A DNA stretch of 55,638 bases from the NCBI GenBank assembly GCA_030655515.1, contig JAURVI010000039.1, forward strand, positions 1 to 55,638, given 5' to 3'. How positions within the stretch are numbered: position 1 is the first letter of the stretch; each line of letters opens with the position of its first letter. This document shows positions 38,976-47,197 of this stretch, one piece after another. Under the pieces are notes generated by a model. That model was not told the DNA's origin and ran no database searches. It worked only from the letters and a program-made list of their open reading frames with translations. The stretch comes from Polaromonas sp. GTDB taxonomy: Bacteria > Pseudomonadota > Gammaproteobacteria > Burkholderiales > Burkholderiaceae_C. The translations under genes were made by a program, and so were the position numbers.

Positions 38976-40148
38976 ATGACCGATTACGCTCCCGTTGTCT
39001 GGACGGACATCGACCGCGCCGGCGCTTTTGACGCCTGGCTTCAGGCCAGCGCGCCGGTCCACGGGCTGCTGCCCGAAACCCTGCGGTTGGCATCCGCCGA
39101 CGCCAGTTTCCGCCGCTACTTCAGGGTCCGCACAAAGGCGGGCGCCAGTTGCATCATCATGGACGCCCCGCCCGCGCAGGAAGACTGCCGGCCCTTCGTC
39201 AAGGTCGCCGCCCTGATGACAGACGCCGGGCTGAATGCCCCGCGCGTGCTGGCCTGGGACCAGGCCCAGGGCTTCATGCTGCTGAGTGACCTGGGCGCGC
39301 AAACCATGCTTGATGTGATTGAGCAGCAACCCGAAGCCGACAAACCGCAACGGGCCTACGCGCTGTACCGGGACGCGGTGGATGCGCTGATCACCTGGCA
39401 ACTGGCCTCCCAACCGGGTGTGTTGCCGCCCTACGATGAAGCCCTGCTGTCGCGCGAACTCGCGCTGTTTCCCGACTGGTATGTGCAAAAGCACCGCGGC
39501 ATTGCGCTCGACAGCACGCTGCGCGGCAAACTCGACGGCCTGTTTGCGCAGATCATCGCGAGCAACCTGCAATCGCTGGGCGGCGCCCGCGTCTATGTGC
39601 ATCGCGACTTCATGCCGCGAAATCTGATGGTTAATGATGCCGCGCAATTTTCCGACGGGCCGACCCTGGGGAAATCAGCCCCCATTCGTGATGAAAGGGA
39701 CCGTGCAACGCCGAAGGCACGCGAAGCGACAAGCGTGGGGGCTCCGTCTTTGGGTGTGCTGGACTTTCAGGACGCGGTGTACGGCCCCATCACCTACGAC
39801 ATCGCCAGCCTGATGCGCGATGCTTTTTTGAGCTGGCCGGAAGACTTTGTGCTGGAGATCACGGTGCGCTACTGGGAACAGGCCCGCAAAGCCGGCTTGC
39901 CGGTGGGCGAAGACTTCGGCGAGTTTTACCGCGCTGTGGAATGGATGGGTCTGCAGCGCCACCTGAAGATACTCGGCATTTTTGCCCGCCTGACGCTGCG
40001 CGACGGCAAGCCGAAGTACCTGGCCGATACGCCGCGTTTTATCCAATATGCCCGCGCAACCTGTGCCCGCTACCGTCAGCTCGGTCCGCTGATGGTGCTG
40101 CTGGACCAGATTGAAGGCAACGAAACCCGGGTGGGCTACACGTTTTGA
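38976..40148 (+). CDS. amgK: N-acetylmuramate/N-acetylglucosamine kinase AmgK with repeat-encoded insert
   Basis: Aminoglycoside-phosphotransferase-fold anomeric sugar kinase making MurNAc-1-P for MurU in the recycling bypass. 390 residues. The active site shows VHRDFMPRNLMV (H209, D211) and VLDFQDAVYGPITYD (Asp near 263). Those two aspartates are usually some 17-20 residues apart; here they are about 52 apart, because roughly 35 residues were added by an in-frame palindromic repeat (copy A2). The insert falls in the loop between catalytic and metal-binding motifs, so activity may or may not survive. murU does not follow; rsmE does. Confidence 0.92.
   Translation: MTDYAPVVWTDIDRAGAFDAWLQASAPVHGLLPETLRLASADASFRRYFRVRTKAGASCIIMDAPPAQEDCRPFVKVAALMTDAGLNAPRVLAWDQAQGFMLLSDLGAQTMLDVIEQQPEADKPQRAYALYRDAVDALITWQLASQPGVLPPYDEALLSRELALFPDWYVQKHRGIALDSTLRGKLDGLFAQIIASNLQSLGGARVYVHRDFMPRNLMVNDAAQFSDGPTLGKSAPIRDERDRATPKAREATSVGAPSLGVLDFQDAVYGPITYDIASLMRDAFLSWPEDFVLEITVRYWEQARKAGLPVGEDFGEFYRAVEWMGLQRHLKILGIFARLTLRDGKPKYLADTPRFIQYARATCARYRQLGPLMVLLDQIEGNETRVGYTF
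39677..39743. repeat. Short palindromic repeat family A, copy A2 (inside amgK)
   Basis: 67 bp with mirrored ends AGCCCCCA...TGGGGGCT. The shared core is CCGAAGGCACGCGAAGCGAC. It keeps the amgK frame open and adds a charged Arg/Lys/Asp/Glu peptide (RDERDRATPKAREA). Confidence 0.88.
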
Positions 40149-40165
40149 CCCCCTTCCCCTCTACA

Positions 40166-40228
40166 AAATCAGGCTGTCGTCCTTTTTGGAGAAGCGTAAG
40201 CAGCTCTCTATTTAGCAGCTCTCTATTT
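40166..40228. repeat. Short repeat family B, copy B1, with 15-bp tandem duplication
   Basis: AAAATCAGGCTGTCGTCCTT, then GCGTAAGCAGCTCTCTATTT. It resembles copies B2 and B3 read in reverse. The end unit AGCAGCTCTCTATTT is perfectly duplicated in tandem at 40199-40213 and 40214-40228. It fills most of the amgK-rsmE gap. Confidence 0.65.
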
Positions 40229-40269
40229 CATGGTCATGGCGACGCCTATGCCGCGCCTGGCGCTCGCCC

Positions 40270-41007
40270 ATGACGGCCCGCTTCTACGCCGACCTGCCGC
40301 TGCGCACCGGGCAATCGCTCGCGCTGCCGGCTCGCGCGGCGCGCCATGTGCAGGTGCTGCGCCTGCAGCCGGGTGATGCGGTCACGCTGTTCAACAGCCA
40401 GGGCGGAGAGTTTGAGGCAAGCATCGAGCGCATGGGCCGCAGCGAGGTGCAGGTCATGGTCAATACGCACGACCCCGTGGAGCGAGAACCCCGCCGCGCC
40501 ATGCATCTGGTCGTGGGCATGCCGGCCAACGAGCGCATGGACTGGCTGGTGGAAAAAGCCACCGAGCTCGGCGCAACCAGCATCACGCCGCTGATGGCCG
40601 AGCGCTCGGTGCTGCACCTGAAGGGCGAGCGGGCCGAGAAAAAACTGGCGCACTGGCATGGCGTGGCCATGGCCGCCTGCGAGCAGTGCGGCCGCAATCG
40701 CCTGCCGCTGATTCACAAGGTCGCCGCTTTCGGCGACTGGGTTGCCGCGCTGCCTGCGCCCACCCCAGCCGCGCCACGGCTGCTGCTGTCGCTGCGCGCG
40801 GGCACGCAGCCCCTGGCGCAAGTGCTGGCCGCTTGCGACCATGCAGCACCCGTGACCCTGCTGAGCGGCCCCGAAGGCGGCCTGAGCGCCGCCGAAGAAA
40901 ATGCCGCAATGGCCCGCGGCTTTGTTCCCGTCACCCTCGGCCCGCGCGTGCTGCGCGCCGAGACCGCGCCGCTGGCTGTGCTGGCGCTGCTCACCCTGGA
41001 CGCCTGA
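40270..41007 (+). CDS. rsmE: 16S rRNA (uracil1498-N3)-methyltransferase
   Basis: SPOUT-class methyltransferase acting on U1498 of 16S rRNA. 245 residues. An N-terminal PUA-like domain (RAARHVQVLRLQPGDAVTLF) is followed by the SPOUT knot with MPANERMDWLVEKATELGA, LLSGPEGGLSAAE and LGPRVLRAETAPLAVLA, the characteristic C-terminal AdoMet knot. Only 3 bp separate its stop from the MFS transporter start, so the two form an operon. Confidence 0.95.
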   Translation: MTARFYADLPLRTGQSLALPARAARHVQVLRLQPGDAVTLFNSQGGEFEASIERMGRSEVQVMVNTHDPVEREPRRAMHLVVGMPANERMDWLVEKATELGATSITPLMAERSVLHLKGERAEKKLAHWHGVAMAACEQCGRNRLPLIHKVAAFGDWVAALPAPTPAAPRLLLSLRAGTQPLAQVLAACDHAAPVTLLSGPEGGLSAAEENAAMARGFVPVTLGPRVLRAETAPLAVLALLTLDA

Positions 41008-41010
41008 ACC

Positions 41011-42180
41011 ATGAACCGCAATCTCTGGCTGCTGGCCGTCTGCCAGGGCCTGTTTCTGACCAACAACGTCACCTTCATCGCGATCAACGGCCTGGTCGGC
41101 CTGAGCCTGGCGCCGCTGGGCTGGATGGCCACCTTGCCGATCATGGGTTATGTCGTCGGTGGCGCGCTGTCGACCGGCCTGGTCGCACGCTCGCAAAGCC
41201 GATTTGGCCGCAAGACATCGTTTCAGCTCGGGCTGGCGGTGGCGGTGGCGTCGGCACTGCTCTGCTGTTATGCGACCTACAGCAAAAATTTCTGGCTGCT
41301 GGTCGCCGCCACGGTCATCGCCGGTTATTACAACGCCAATGCGCAGCTTTACCGTTTTGCCGCCGCTGAACTGGCTCTGCCCCCCTTCCGGGAAAAAGCC
41401 ATTTCACTGGTCATGGCCGGCGGCCTGCTGGGCGCCGTGGCCGGGCCCAGGCTCGCCGCAGGAACGCGCAGCCTGACCGAGGTGCCGTTTGCCGGCGCCT
41501 ACCTGGCCCTTGGCGGTGTCGCGCTGCTCGCCATGGTGCTGCTTGCCTTCATTGAGTTTCCGCCGCCGCCGGCGCAACAGTCCGTCTCCGGCGGCCGGCC
41601 TTTGCGCGAAATCATGCGCCAGCCGGTCTTCATCGTCGCAGCCGCTGCCGGGGCGCTGAGCTTTGGCGTGATGAACCTGCTGATGGCCGCCACGCCGATT
41701 GCGATGCAGGTCTGCGGCCTGCCGTTTTCCGATGCGGCGCTGGTGCTGGAGTGGCATGTGATCGGCATGTTTGCGCCCGGCTTTTTCACCGGCCACCTGA
41801 TCAAGCGCTTCGGCGCCCTGTCCGTCATGGCGCTGGGGCTGGCGCTCAACATCCTGTGCGTCCTCATTGCGCTGTCGGGCGTTGATTTGCAGCAGTTTCT
41901 CGTCGCGCTGTTTTTGCTGGGGCTGGGCTGGAATTTCCTGTTCACCGGCAGCACGACACTGGCCTTGACCGCTTACCGTCCGGAAGAAAAAGACAAGGCG
42001 CAGGGCGCGCTCAATTTCTGCGTGTTCGCGGTGCTGGCCCTGTCCTCACTGGCCTCCGGTGTGCTGGTCACCACGCAGGGCTGGACGCTGCTGAACCTGG
42101 GGGCCTTGTTGCCGCTGGCGCTGACGGGGTTGGCGCTGGCCTGGCTGGCGCGCCAGCAACGCGCCTCATCCGGAACCTAA
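41011..42180 (+). CDS. MFS transporter
   Basis: 389 residues, twelve predicted membrane helices, with the MFS loop-2/3 pattern RSQSRFGRKTSFQLG between helices 2 and 3. The substrate cannot be told from sequence; the segment GALSFGVMNLLMAATPIAMQ and short loops fit the drug/metabolite-export-like group of Burkholderiales. It follows rsmE by 3 bp and converges with the alpha/beta hydrolase. Confidence 0.92.
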   Translation: MNRNLWLLAVCQGLFLTNNVTFIAINGLVGLSLAPLGWMATLPIMGYVVGGALSTGLVARSQSRFGRKTSFQLGLAVAVASALLCCYATYSKNFWLLVAATVIAGYYNANAQLYRFAAAELALPPFREKAISLVMAGGLLGAVAGPRLAAGTRSLTEVPFAGAYLALGGVALLAMVLLAFIEFPPPPAQQSVSGGRPLREIMRQPVFIVAAAAGALSFGVMNLLMAATPIAMQVCGLPFSDAALVLEWHVIGMFAPGFFTGHLIKRFGALSVMALGLALNILCVLIALSGVDLQQFLVALFLLGLGWNFLFTGSTTLALTAYRPEEKDKAQGALNFCVFAVLALSSLASGVLVTTQGWTLLNLGALLPLALTGLALAWLARQQRASSGT

Positions 42181-42187
42181 GCGGCTG

Positions 42188-42239
42188 TTTATTTGATCGC
42201 TGCTTGCGCCCATCGGATAAGGGCCGATTTTATTCAAAA
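42188..42239. repeat. Short repeat family B, copy B2
   Basis: TTATTTGATCGCTGCTTGCG, then CCCATCGGATAAGGGCCGAT and TTTA. It is shared in reverse with B1 (AAATC-GGC, CCTT, AAGCAGC) and with B3 (TGATCGCTGCT). It fills the gap between two convergent genes and reaches the stop codon of the hydrolase. Confidence 0.6.
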
Positions 42240-43130
42240 CCTGGCGTCCAGCCAGGCCTTCAGGCTGGCAAACACCGGCGCGGCGTCCAGCTCGTTGAAT
42301 AGCTCGTGGTACAGCTCGTCGAAGCACTTGGCCGTGACGACCCCGGCGCCGCCATGGCTTGCCGCCGCCTCGGCAAAGGCGCGGCTACCGGCCGGGTTGA
42401 CCAGCTTGTCAGCCCCGGCATACATCAACAGCGTCGGTGTCGTCCAGGAAGATGCGGCGGCCACGGTTGCCGGCCCGGCGGTCGCAATGAATTTGGCCAG
42501 GCGCGCAGAAACCTTGGCATGCACCAGTGGATCGGTCCGGTATTTCTGGACAACCCGTGTGTCGTGCGAAAGGTATTCGGGTTTGACGCCGTTGTTGATC
42601 CGCAGATCGGGCGCAATGGCCGGCAAGGTGGTCAGAAACAGTTTTTGAATCAGGTTGAGCCCGGGGTTCAGCGCCGGGGAGGACATCACCAGGCCATCGA
42701 CCGGTCGGATCCTGAGCGATACGAAACGGCCCGCCACCAGGCCGCCCAGGCTGTGGCCCAGCACAATCAGCGGCAAGGACCCGCCCGTCTCACCGGCAGC
42801 GCGCGGCAGACGCAGGGCGCGCAAGCGGATGTCATCGACCACTTCGGCCAGGTCTTCCAGCAGATGGGCCTCGCTGGACAGGCCGCCACGCGCGCCCCCG
42901 GACTCGCCATGGCCGCGCTGGTCATAGGCGTACACCGCAAAACCCCAGTCGCGCAAGCACCGCGCCACATGGCCATAGCGGCCGGCATGTTCGCCCAGCC
43001 CGTGGACAATCAGCACGCACGCACGCAGGGGCCAAGCGTCATCCGGCGGCAAGGCCTGCATCGGCCATTCGTAGAACGCCAGATTCTCGCCGTCGCGGGC
43101 GGTGAAGGGCGCCAGCAAGGGGGCGTTCAT
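42234..43130 (-). CDS. Alpha/beta hydrolase, monoacylglycerol-lipase/lysophospholipase type
   Basis: 298 residues. VLIVHGLGEHAGRYGHVARC and YDQRGHGESGG are typical of the Hydrolase_4/PldB group; the nucleophile elbow is GHSLGG, and an Asp (YAGADKLV) and a His (LYHELFNE) complete the triad. The start at 43130 (MNAPLLAPF) has a GGAG site 7 bases upstream and is preferred to 43160. No signal peptide. Probable substrate is a monoacylglycerol or lysophospholipid, by family only. Confidence 0.92.
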   Translation of the reverse strand: MNAPLLAPFTARDGENLAFYEWPMQALPPDDAWPLRACVLIVHGLGEHAGRYGHVARCLRDWGFAVYAYDQRGHGESGGARGGLSSEAHLLEDLAEVVDDIRLRALRLPRAAGETGGSLPLIVLGHSLGGLVAGRFVSLRIRPVDGLVMSSPALNPGLNLIQKLFLTTLPAIAPDLRINNGVKPEYLSHDTRVVQKYRTDPLVHAKVSARLAKFIATAGPATVAAASSWTTPTLLMYAGADKLVNPAGSRAFAEAAASHGGAGVVTAKCFDELYHELFNELDAAPVFASLKAWLDARF

Positions 43131-43215
43131 GAAGGCTCCGGGAGTTGGCGCAACGGGCAAAATCCCGCCGAACTGCTACTGTACCCGTGACGGCCCCATC
43201 GCGCTACCCTGGCTA

Positions 43216-45075
43216 TCAGGCTGATATTGGCGGCGACGGGGATGAAGGGTCCGGGCAGGGGGCAGCGTCGGGGCCGGGAGCCTTGCGGCATTCCCAGAAG
43301 ATGCGGGCCGTGCATTGCCTGCAAATGGCTGGGTCGAGTTTGGAAAAAATGCGGGCAATGGCACTGCGTTTGTCCGGGAACTGGTGCTCCGGCCCGAGCA
43401 GGCGCGTAAAACCCGTGGTCTGCCACATCCGAACGACTGCGGGACGCGGGCGGTGAAAATACAGATCACCGCCCATCGCGCGGCGCGCGTTCAGCTCGGC
43501 CTCCCACAACTGCGCACCGGCCAGGTCGATGAAGTTCATGCTTTTGCCCATCACCAGCAAATGTTTTTGCGGCCGGGGCAGATGGCGCAGCGCGTGCAGG
43601 GTGTCGGCCACATGCTGGGTCGCGCCAAAATACACCTCGCCTTCCATGCGCAGCAGCTTGAGCTGCGGGCATTCCGGAAGTGGGGTCTTGCTGTCGGCCA
43701 GCACAACGAATTGCCGCTCCAGCGCCCAACTGTCAAAACCCATGGTGCGCATCGCCGGTTTGGAGGTGCGGTACAAAAAAGACATCAGCGACAGCAGCGT
43801 ACCCAGCAAGATCGCGATTTCCAGCCGGAGGCTGACGGTGGCCACCAGCGTGGTCAGCGCCACGCCAAACTCCGTCCGGCTCAGCTTGAAGAGCTGCTTC
43901 CAGCGATGGAGGTCGAGCAGGAACGCCGCCACCAGCAGCAGCAAAGCCGCCAGTGCCGCCCTCGGGATCTGCGCCAGCAGCGAAGCGCTGGCCGCCACCA
44001 GCCCCAGGAGCAGCAGCGCAGAAAATACCGCGGCCAGCGGTGTGCGGGCACCGGCTTCCAGATTGGGCAGTGATCGGTTCAGCGAACCACAGGACACATA
44101 GGAAGAGAAGAAACCACCGACGATGTTGGACAGGCCCTGGCCGCGGAATTCGCGGTTGGCGTCGATGCGCTGGCCCGAGCGCGCCGCAATCGCCTTGGCA
44201 ATCGAGATCGATTGCCCCAGCGCCACGATGGTCAGCGCAAACGCCAGCCCCAGCAGTTCCGACAGCGCCGCCCAACTGACGCTGGGCACGGCAAATTTCG
44301 GCCACGGCGTCGCGATCTGGCCGACCGTGCGCAAAGGCGGCGGCACCGCGCTGACGTATTGCATCCAGGCCCAGCCCAGCGCGGTGGCAGCAAGCAGACC
44401 GGCCAGCATGTAGGGCCAGTTCGGCCGCAGGCGGCGCACCAGCAAGGCCACCCCGAGGGTCATGCCGGCCACGGCCAGCGCCTCCAGTTGCACGGCTTTC
44501 AACTGGTCGATCACGTGGGCAAGCACTGCCGCCGCGCCATGGTCCCTGGCTGCGGTCAGACCCAACACGTCCGGCAGCGCGTACACGCCAATCAGTACCG
44601 CAGCGCCCGAGGTGAAGCCAAACAGCGTCGCCGGCGAAATGAAATTAGCCAGTGCGCCCAGCCGCAAAGCGCCGATCAGCCATTGCATGACGCCGACGAG
44701 CACTGTCACGGCCAGCGCCATCTGGATATACGCCGGACTGAAGGCAAGGGCCAGTGGCGAGAGCATGGCAAACAGCGCCAGCGAGTTGGCGTTGGTCGGC
44801 CCGGACAGCACATGCCAACTGGAGCCGAACAGGGCGGCAATGATGACGGGGACGATGGCGGTGTACAGGCCGTATTCTGGCGGCAGACCGGCCAGTGTGG
44901 CAAAAGCAATGCCTTGCGGCAGCACCAGCACCGCACCCAGCAGACCGGCCTGCGCGTCGGCGCGCAGGGTCGCCGCCGACACCACGCGCACCCAGCCGCC
45001 GAACAGGCGCTCCAGCAGATTCACCGCTGCGGCGGCCTGCATGTTTCCCGGACGATCTGACATAGGCTTGAGCAT
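43216..45075 (-). CDS. SulP-family anion transporter with STAS domain
   Basis: 619 residues. The membrane domain has the SulP signature LPQGIAFATLAGLPPEYGLY near residues 53-72 and about twelve to fourteen helices. A C-terminal STAS domain spans roughly residues 455-560 (LKLLRMEGEVYFGATQHV). The extreme end carries CRQC and a further WEC, a small cysteine cluster. Substrate (sulfate, bicarbonate or carboxylate) unknown. The start is 45075 or 45063 (MSDRPGN); neither has a clear ribosome site. It lies 35 bp downstream of the chromate transporter with a hairpin between. Confidence 0.93.
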   Translation of the reverse strand: MLKPMSDRPGNMQAAAAVNLLERLFGGWVRVVSAATLRADAQAGLLGAVLVLPQGIAFATLAGLPPEYGLYTAIVPVIIAALFGSSWHVLSGPTNANSLALFAMLSPLALAFSPAYIQMALAVTVLVGVMQWLIGALRLGALANFISPATLFGFTSGAAVLIGVYALPDVLGLTAARDHGAAAVLAHVIDQLKAVQLEALAVAGMTLGVALLVRRLRPNWPYMLAGLLAATALGWAWMQYVSAVPPPLRTVGQIATPWPKFAVPSVSWAALSELLGLAFALTIVALGQSISIAKAIAARSGQRIDANREFRGQGLSNIVGGFFSSYVSCGSLNRSLPNLEAGARTPLAAVFSALLLLGLVAASASLLAQIPRAALAALLLLVAAFLLDLHRWKQLFKLSRTEFGVALTTLVATVSLRLEIAILLGTLLSLMSFLYRTSKPAMRTMGFDSWALERQFVVLADSKTPLPECPQLKLLRMEGEVYFGATQHVADTLHALRHLPRPQKHLLVMGKSMNFIDLAGAQLWEAELNARRAMGGDLYFHRPRPAVVRMWQTTGFTRLLGPEHQFPDKRSAIARIFSKLDPAICRQCTARIFWECRKAPGPDAAPCPDPSSPSPPISA

Positions 45076-45076
45076 A

Positions 45077-45101
45077 CCGCGCCGCGTTCTGCGCGGCGCG
45101 G
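45077..45101 (-). promoter_or_regulatory. GC-rich hairpin directly before the SulP start
   Basis: CCGCGCCGCG-TTCTG-CGCGGCGCGG, a perfect 10-bp stem between the chrA stop and the SulP ATG. It covers the place where a ribosome site would be and has no T-run, so it may damp SulP translation or mark the intercistronic boundary. Confidence 0.5.
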
Positions 45102-45109
45102 CAGCCCCC

Positions 45110-46480
45110 TCAGGCCAGACCGGACCCGCGCAGCAGCAAACCGGCCACCGCGCAGGCGGCCATCACCGGGATCACGCCCACCTTGTAGCGCAGCAGCGCG
45201 ATGCCCGCCGCCACCATGATGGCCAGTGCCGGCCACGCCACATTCGAAGGAAAACCAGTTTCAACCCCCGCCGGAAGTGCCACATGCACTGTAAAAAACA
45301 GAGCGAGACTGGCGATCACGCCGACCACTGCGGCGGTGATGGCGGCCAGCGGCGCGGTGAAGTGCAGCTTGCCGTGGGTGGACTCCACCAGCGGCCCGCC
45401 GGCCAGGATGAACACGAAGGACGGCAAAAAGGTGAACCAGGTCGCCAGCGTCGCCGCCAGCGCAGCGCCGAGGAAGAGCGCGTCGGGCCCCAGCACCTGC
45501 CGGGTCCAGCCGCCGACAAAGCCGACAAAGGCCACCACCATGATCAGCGGCCCCGGCGTGGTTTCACCGAGCGCCAGCCCGTCGATCATTTGCGGGCCGG
45601 TGAGCCAGCCAAACTGCTCGACCGCGCCCTGGTAGACATAGGGCAGCACCGCGTAAGCGCCACCAAAGGTCAGCAGCGCCGCCTTGGTGAAAAACCAGCT
45701 CATCTGGCTTAGCGCGCCACCCCAGCCCTGCCAGGCCAGCAGCGCGCCCATCGGCAGCAGCCAGAGCAGGACACCCATCACCAACACCGTAGCCAGCCGC
45801 GATTTACTGAAACGTGCGTGCTCGGGTGTCGGCGTGTCGTCATCGATCAGCGCCGGGCCGTGTGCCGCCGCCACCATTCCGTGCGCGTCGCCGGCGGCAA
45901 ACTGTCCCGGCGCGAACTTCGCGCACAGCCCGCCGGTCAGCGCCGCGCCCAGCACCACCCACGGAAAAGGCACGCCAAGAACTGCAATCGCTATAAAGCT
46001 GATCGCTGCTACCGCCCACGGGACGGGGGCTTTTATCGGATTTCTTAATGTTTTGCTGCCGATGCGGTAAACCGCCTGAACCACAATCGCCGCCACGGCC
46101 GGCTTCATGCCGTAAAACAGCCCGGCGACCAGCGGCACGTCGCCGAAGACGACGTAAACCCAGCTCAACGCGATCAGGATGAACAGCGAAGGCAACACAA
46201 ACAGCGCGCCCGCCACGATGCCACCCCAACGGCGGTGCATCAGCCAGCCGATGTAGGTGGCCAGTTGCTGGGCCTCCGGCCCCGGCAGCATCATGCAATA
46301 GTTGAGCGCATGCAAAAAGCGTTTTTCAGAAATCCAGCGTTTCTGCTCGACCAGCTCGCGGTGCATGATGGCAATCTGCCCGGCCGGCCCGCCAAAGCTG
46401 ATGAAGCCGAGCTTGAGCCAGAAGGCCAAGGCCTCGCGAAAAGGAACGCTAGCCGGTTTTTCGGCCATCGGGAAGGTCAT
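45110..46480 (-). CDS. chrA: Chromate efflux transporter (long-chain CHR family)
   Basis: 456-residue duplicated CHR protein. The N-terminal unit begins LAFWLKLGFISFGGPAGQIA with LNYCMMLPGPEAQQLATYIG; the second unit has FTKAALLTFGGAYAVLPYVY and LALGETTPGPLIMVVAFVGF. These two FGG and PGP motif sets are diagnostic. It pumps chromate outward using the proton-motive force; no chrB-type regulator is adjacent. The stretch coding LRNPIKAPVPWAVAAISFIA in the linker of the first unit matches repeat family B (copy B3), so a dispersed element seems to have been absorbed into the gene. Confidence 0.95.
   Translation of the reverse strand: MTFPMAEKPASVPFREALAFWLKLGFISFGGPAGQIAIMHRELVEQKRWISEKRFLHALNYCMMLPGPEAQQLATYIGWLMHRRWGGIVAGALFVLPSLFILIALSWVYVVFGDVPLVAGLFYGMKPAVAAIVVQAVYRIGSKTLRNPIKAPVPWAVAAISFIAIAVLGVPFPWVVLGAALTGGLCAKFAPGQFAAGDAHGMVAAAHGPALIDDDTPTPEHARFSKSRLATVLVMGVLLWLLPMGALLAWQGWGGALSQMSWFFTKAALLTFGGAYAVLPYVYQGAVEQFGWLTGPQMIDGLALGETTPGPLIMVVAFVGFVGGWTRQVLGPDALFLGAALAATLATWFTFLPSFVFILAGGPLVESTHGKLHFTAPLAAITAAVVGVIASLALFFTVHVALPAGVETGFPSNVAWPALAIMVAAGIALLRYKVGVIPVMAACAVAGLLLRGSGLA
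45981..46040. repeat. Short repeat family B, copy B3 (inside chrA)
   Basis: GCTATAAAGCTGATCGCTGC, then TACCGCCCACGGGACGGGGG and CTTTTA. Read in reverse it shares GGGCG-xx-AGCAGCGATCA with reversed B2. It remains in frame with the chromate transporter. Confidence 0.5.
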
Positions 46481-46656
46481 TCAAGGGGAGGGAATAGAAA
46501 GAAGAGAATGTCCACGGAAAACTCCCAGTCAGACGCCAGCGCCTGGACGGGACACCGTCTATCTGTAAAGAGTCGGAAGGCTGAAATCCCGATGGCTGGC
46601 TCTGACTTTATCCCAGATCGGTAGAGACGAAAACGCTTTTTTGGCAAACTGCTCCG

Positions 46657-47185
46657 ATGGAGGATGACGCCAAGGGACGGGTAAGGTGCGTCCTGTTGAG
46701 GGAGCGCGCGGCGCCATCCGCGTGCTGTGTCCCTACCGGTTCCATGAAAAAAATCTTGCTTTTGAATGGATTGGCGAATTCGCGGTTGACAACGCGACCG
46801 TCGAAAAAGTGGGTGAAGTTGGCTTTCTCGAATCCGACAAATCTTTGGATTCTGGTGGCGGTGACGACGTCGGCAGGTTAGACATGATCTTGGTCGATGC
46901 AGACTCGATCAATGGGAATGAGTTGCGCTGGGTCGCAGCGGAGATACAAGCGGTTTATTTCAGTGGTCGGGTCACATGGAGGCAGTAGACGACCTTTCGA
47001 ACGCAGACATTGCCTGGTTCCGGGTAACTTTTCTCTTGGATCCGGTCACCAAGCGCTATCAGATCAAACGTGGTGACACTCTTCTTACAACGCTTGAAGA
47101 GTCCGTCAAGGGACTGACCGCGGGCACTCCGGTTTCTAGAGGTGTGTTTGAGGAGCGAATAAAGCAAAAGCTTCGGTCGCCATAG
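46657..47185 (+). pseudogene. Decayed NotI-family type II restriction endonuclease
   Basis: Two overlapping fragments in different frames together resemble NotI-family endonucleases. The first (46668-46988) has VLCPYRFHEKNLAFEWIGEF and GRLDMILVD ending in EIQAVYFSG, the catalytic-core style of that family. The second (46976-47185) has ADIAWFRVTFLLDPVTKRYQ and a C-terminal helix. In intact members about 100-150 residues lie between EIQAVYFSG and the ADIAW segment; here they are missing and the frame changes near 46,970. The N-terminal cysteine-rich part is also lost. It converges with the methyltransferase, so this is the remnant of a restriction-modification pair. Confidence 0.75.
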
Positions 47186-47197
47186 GCAAATAGAAAA

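Noticed and set aside
46500..46656. Small open frames upstream of the NotI-like remnant
   Set aside because: They match no part of the endonuclease I could recognise and have no ribosome site; treated as non-coding.
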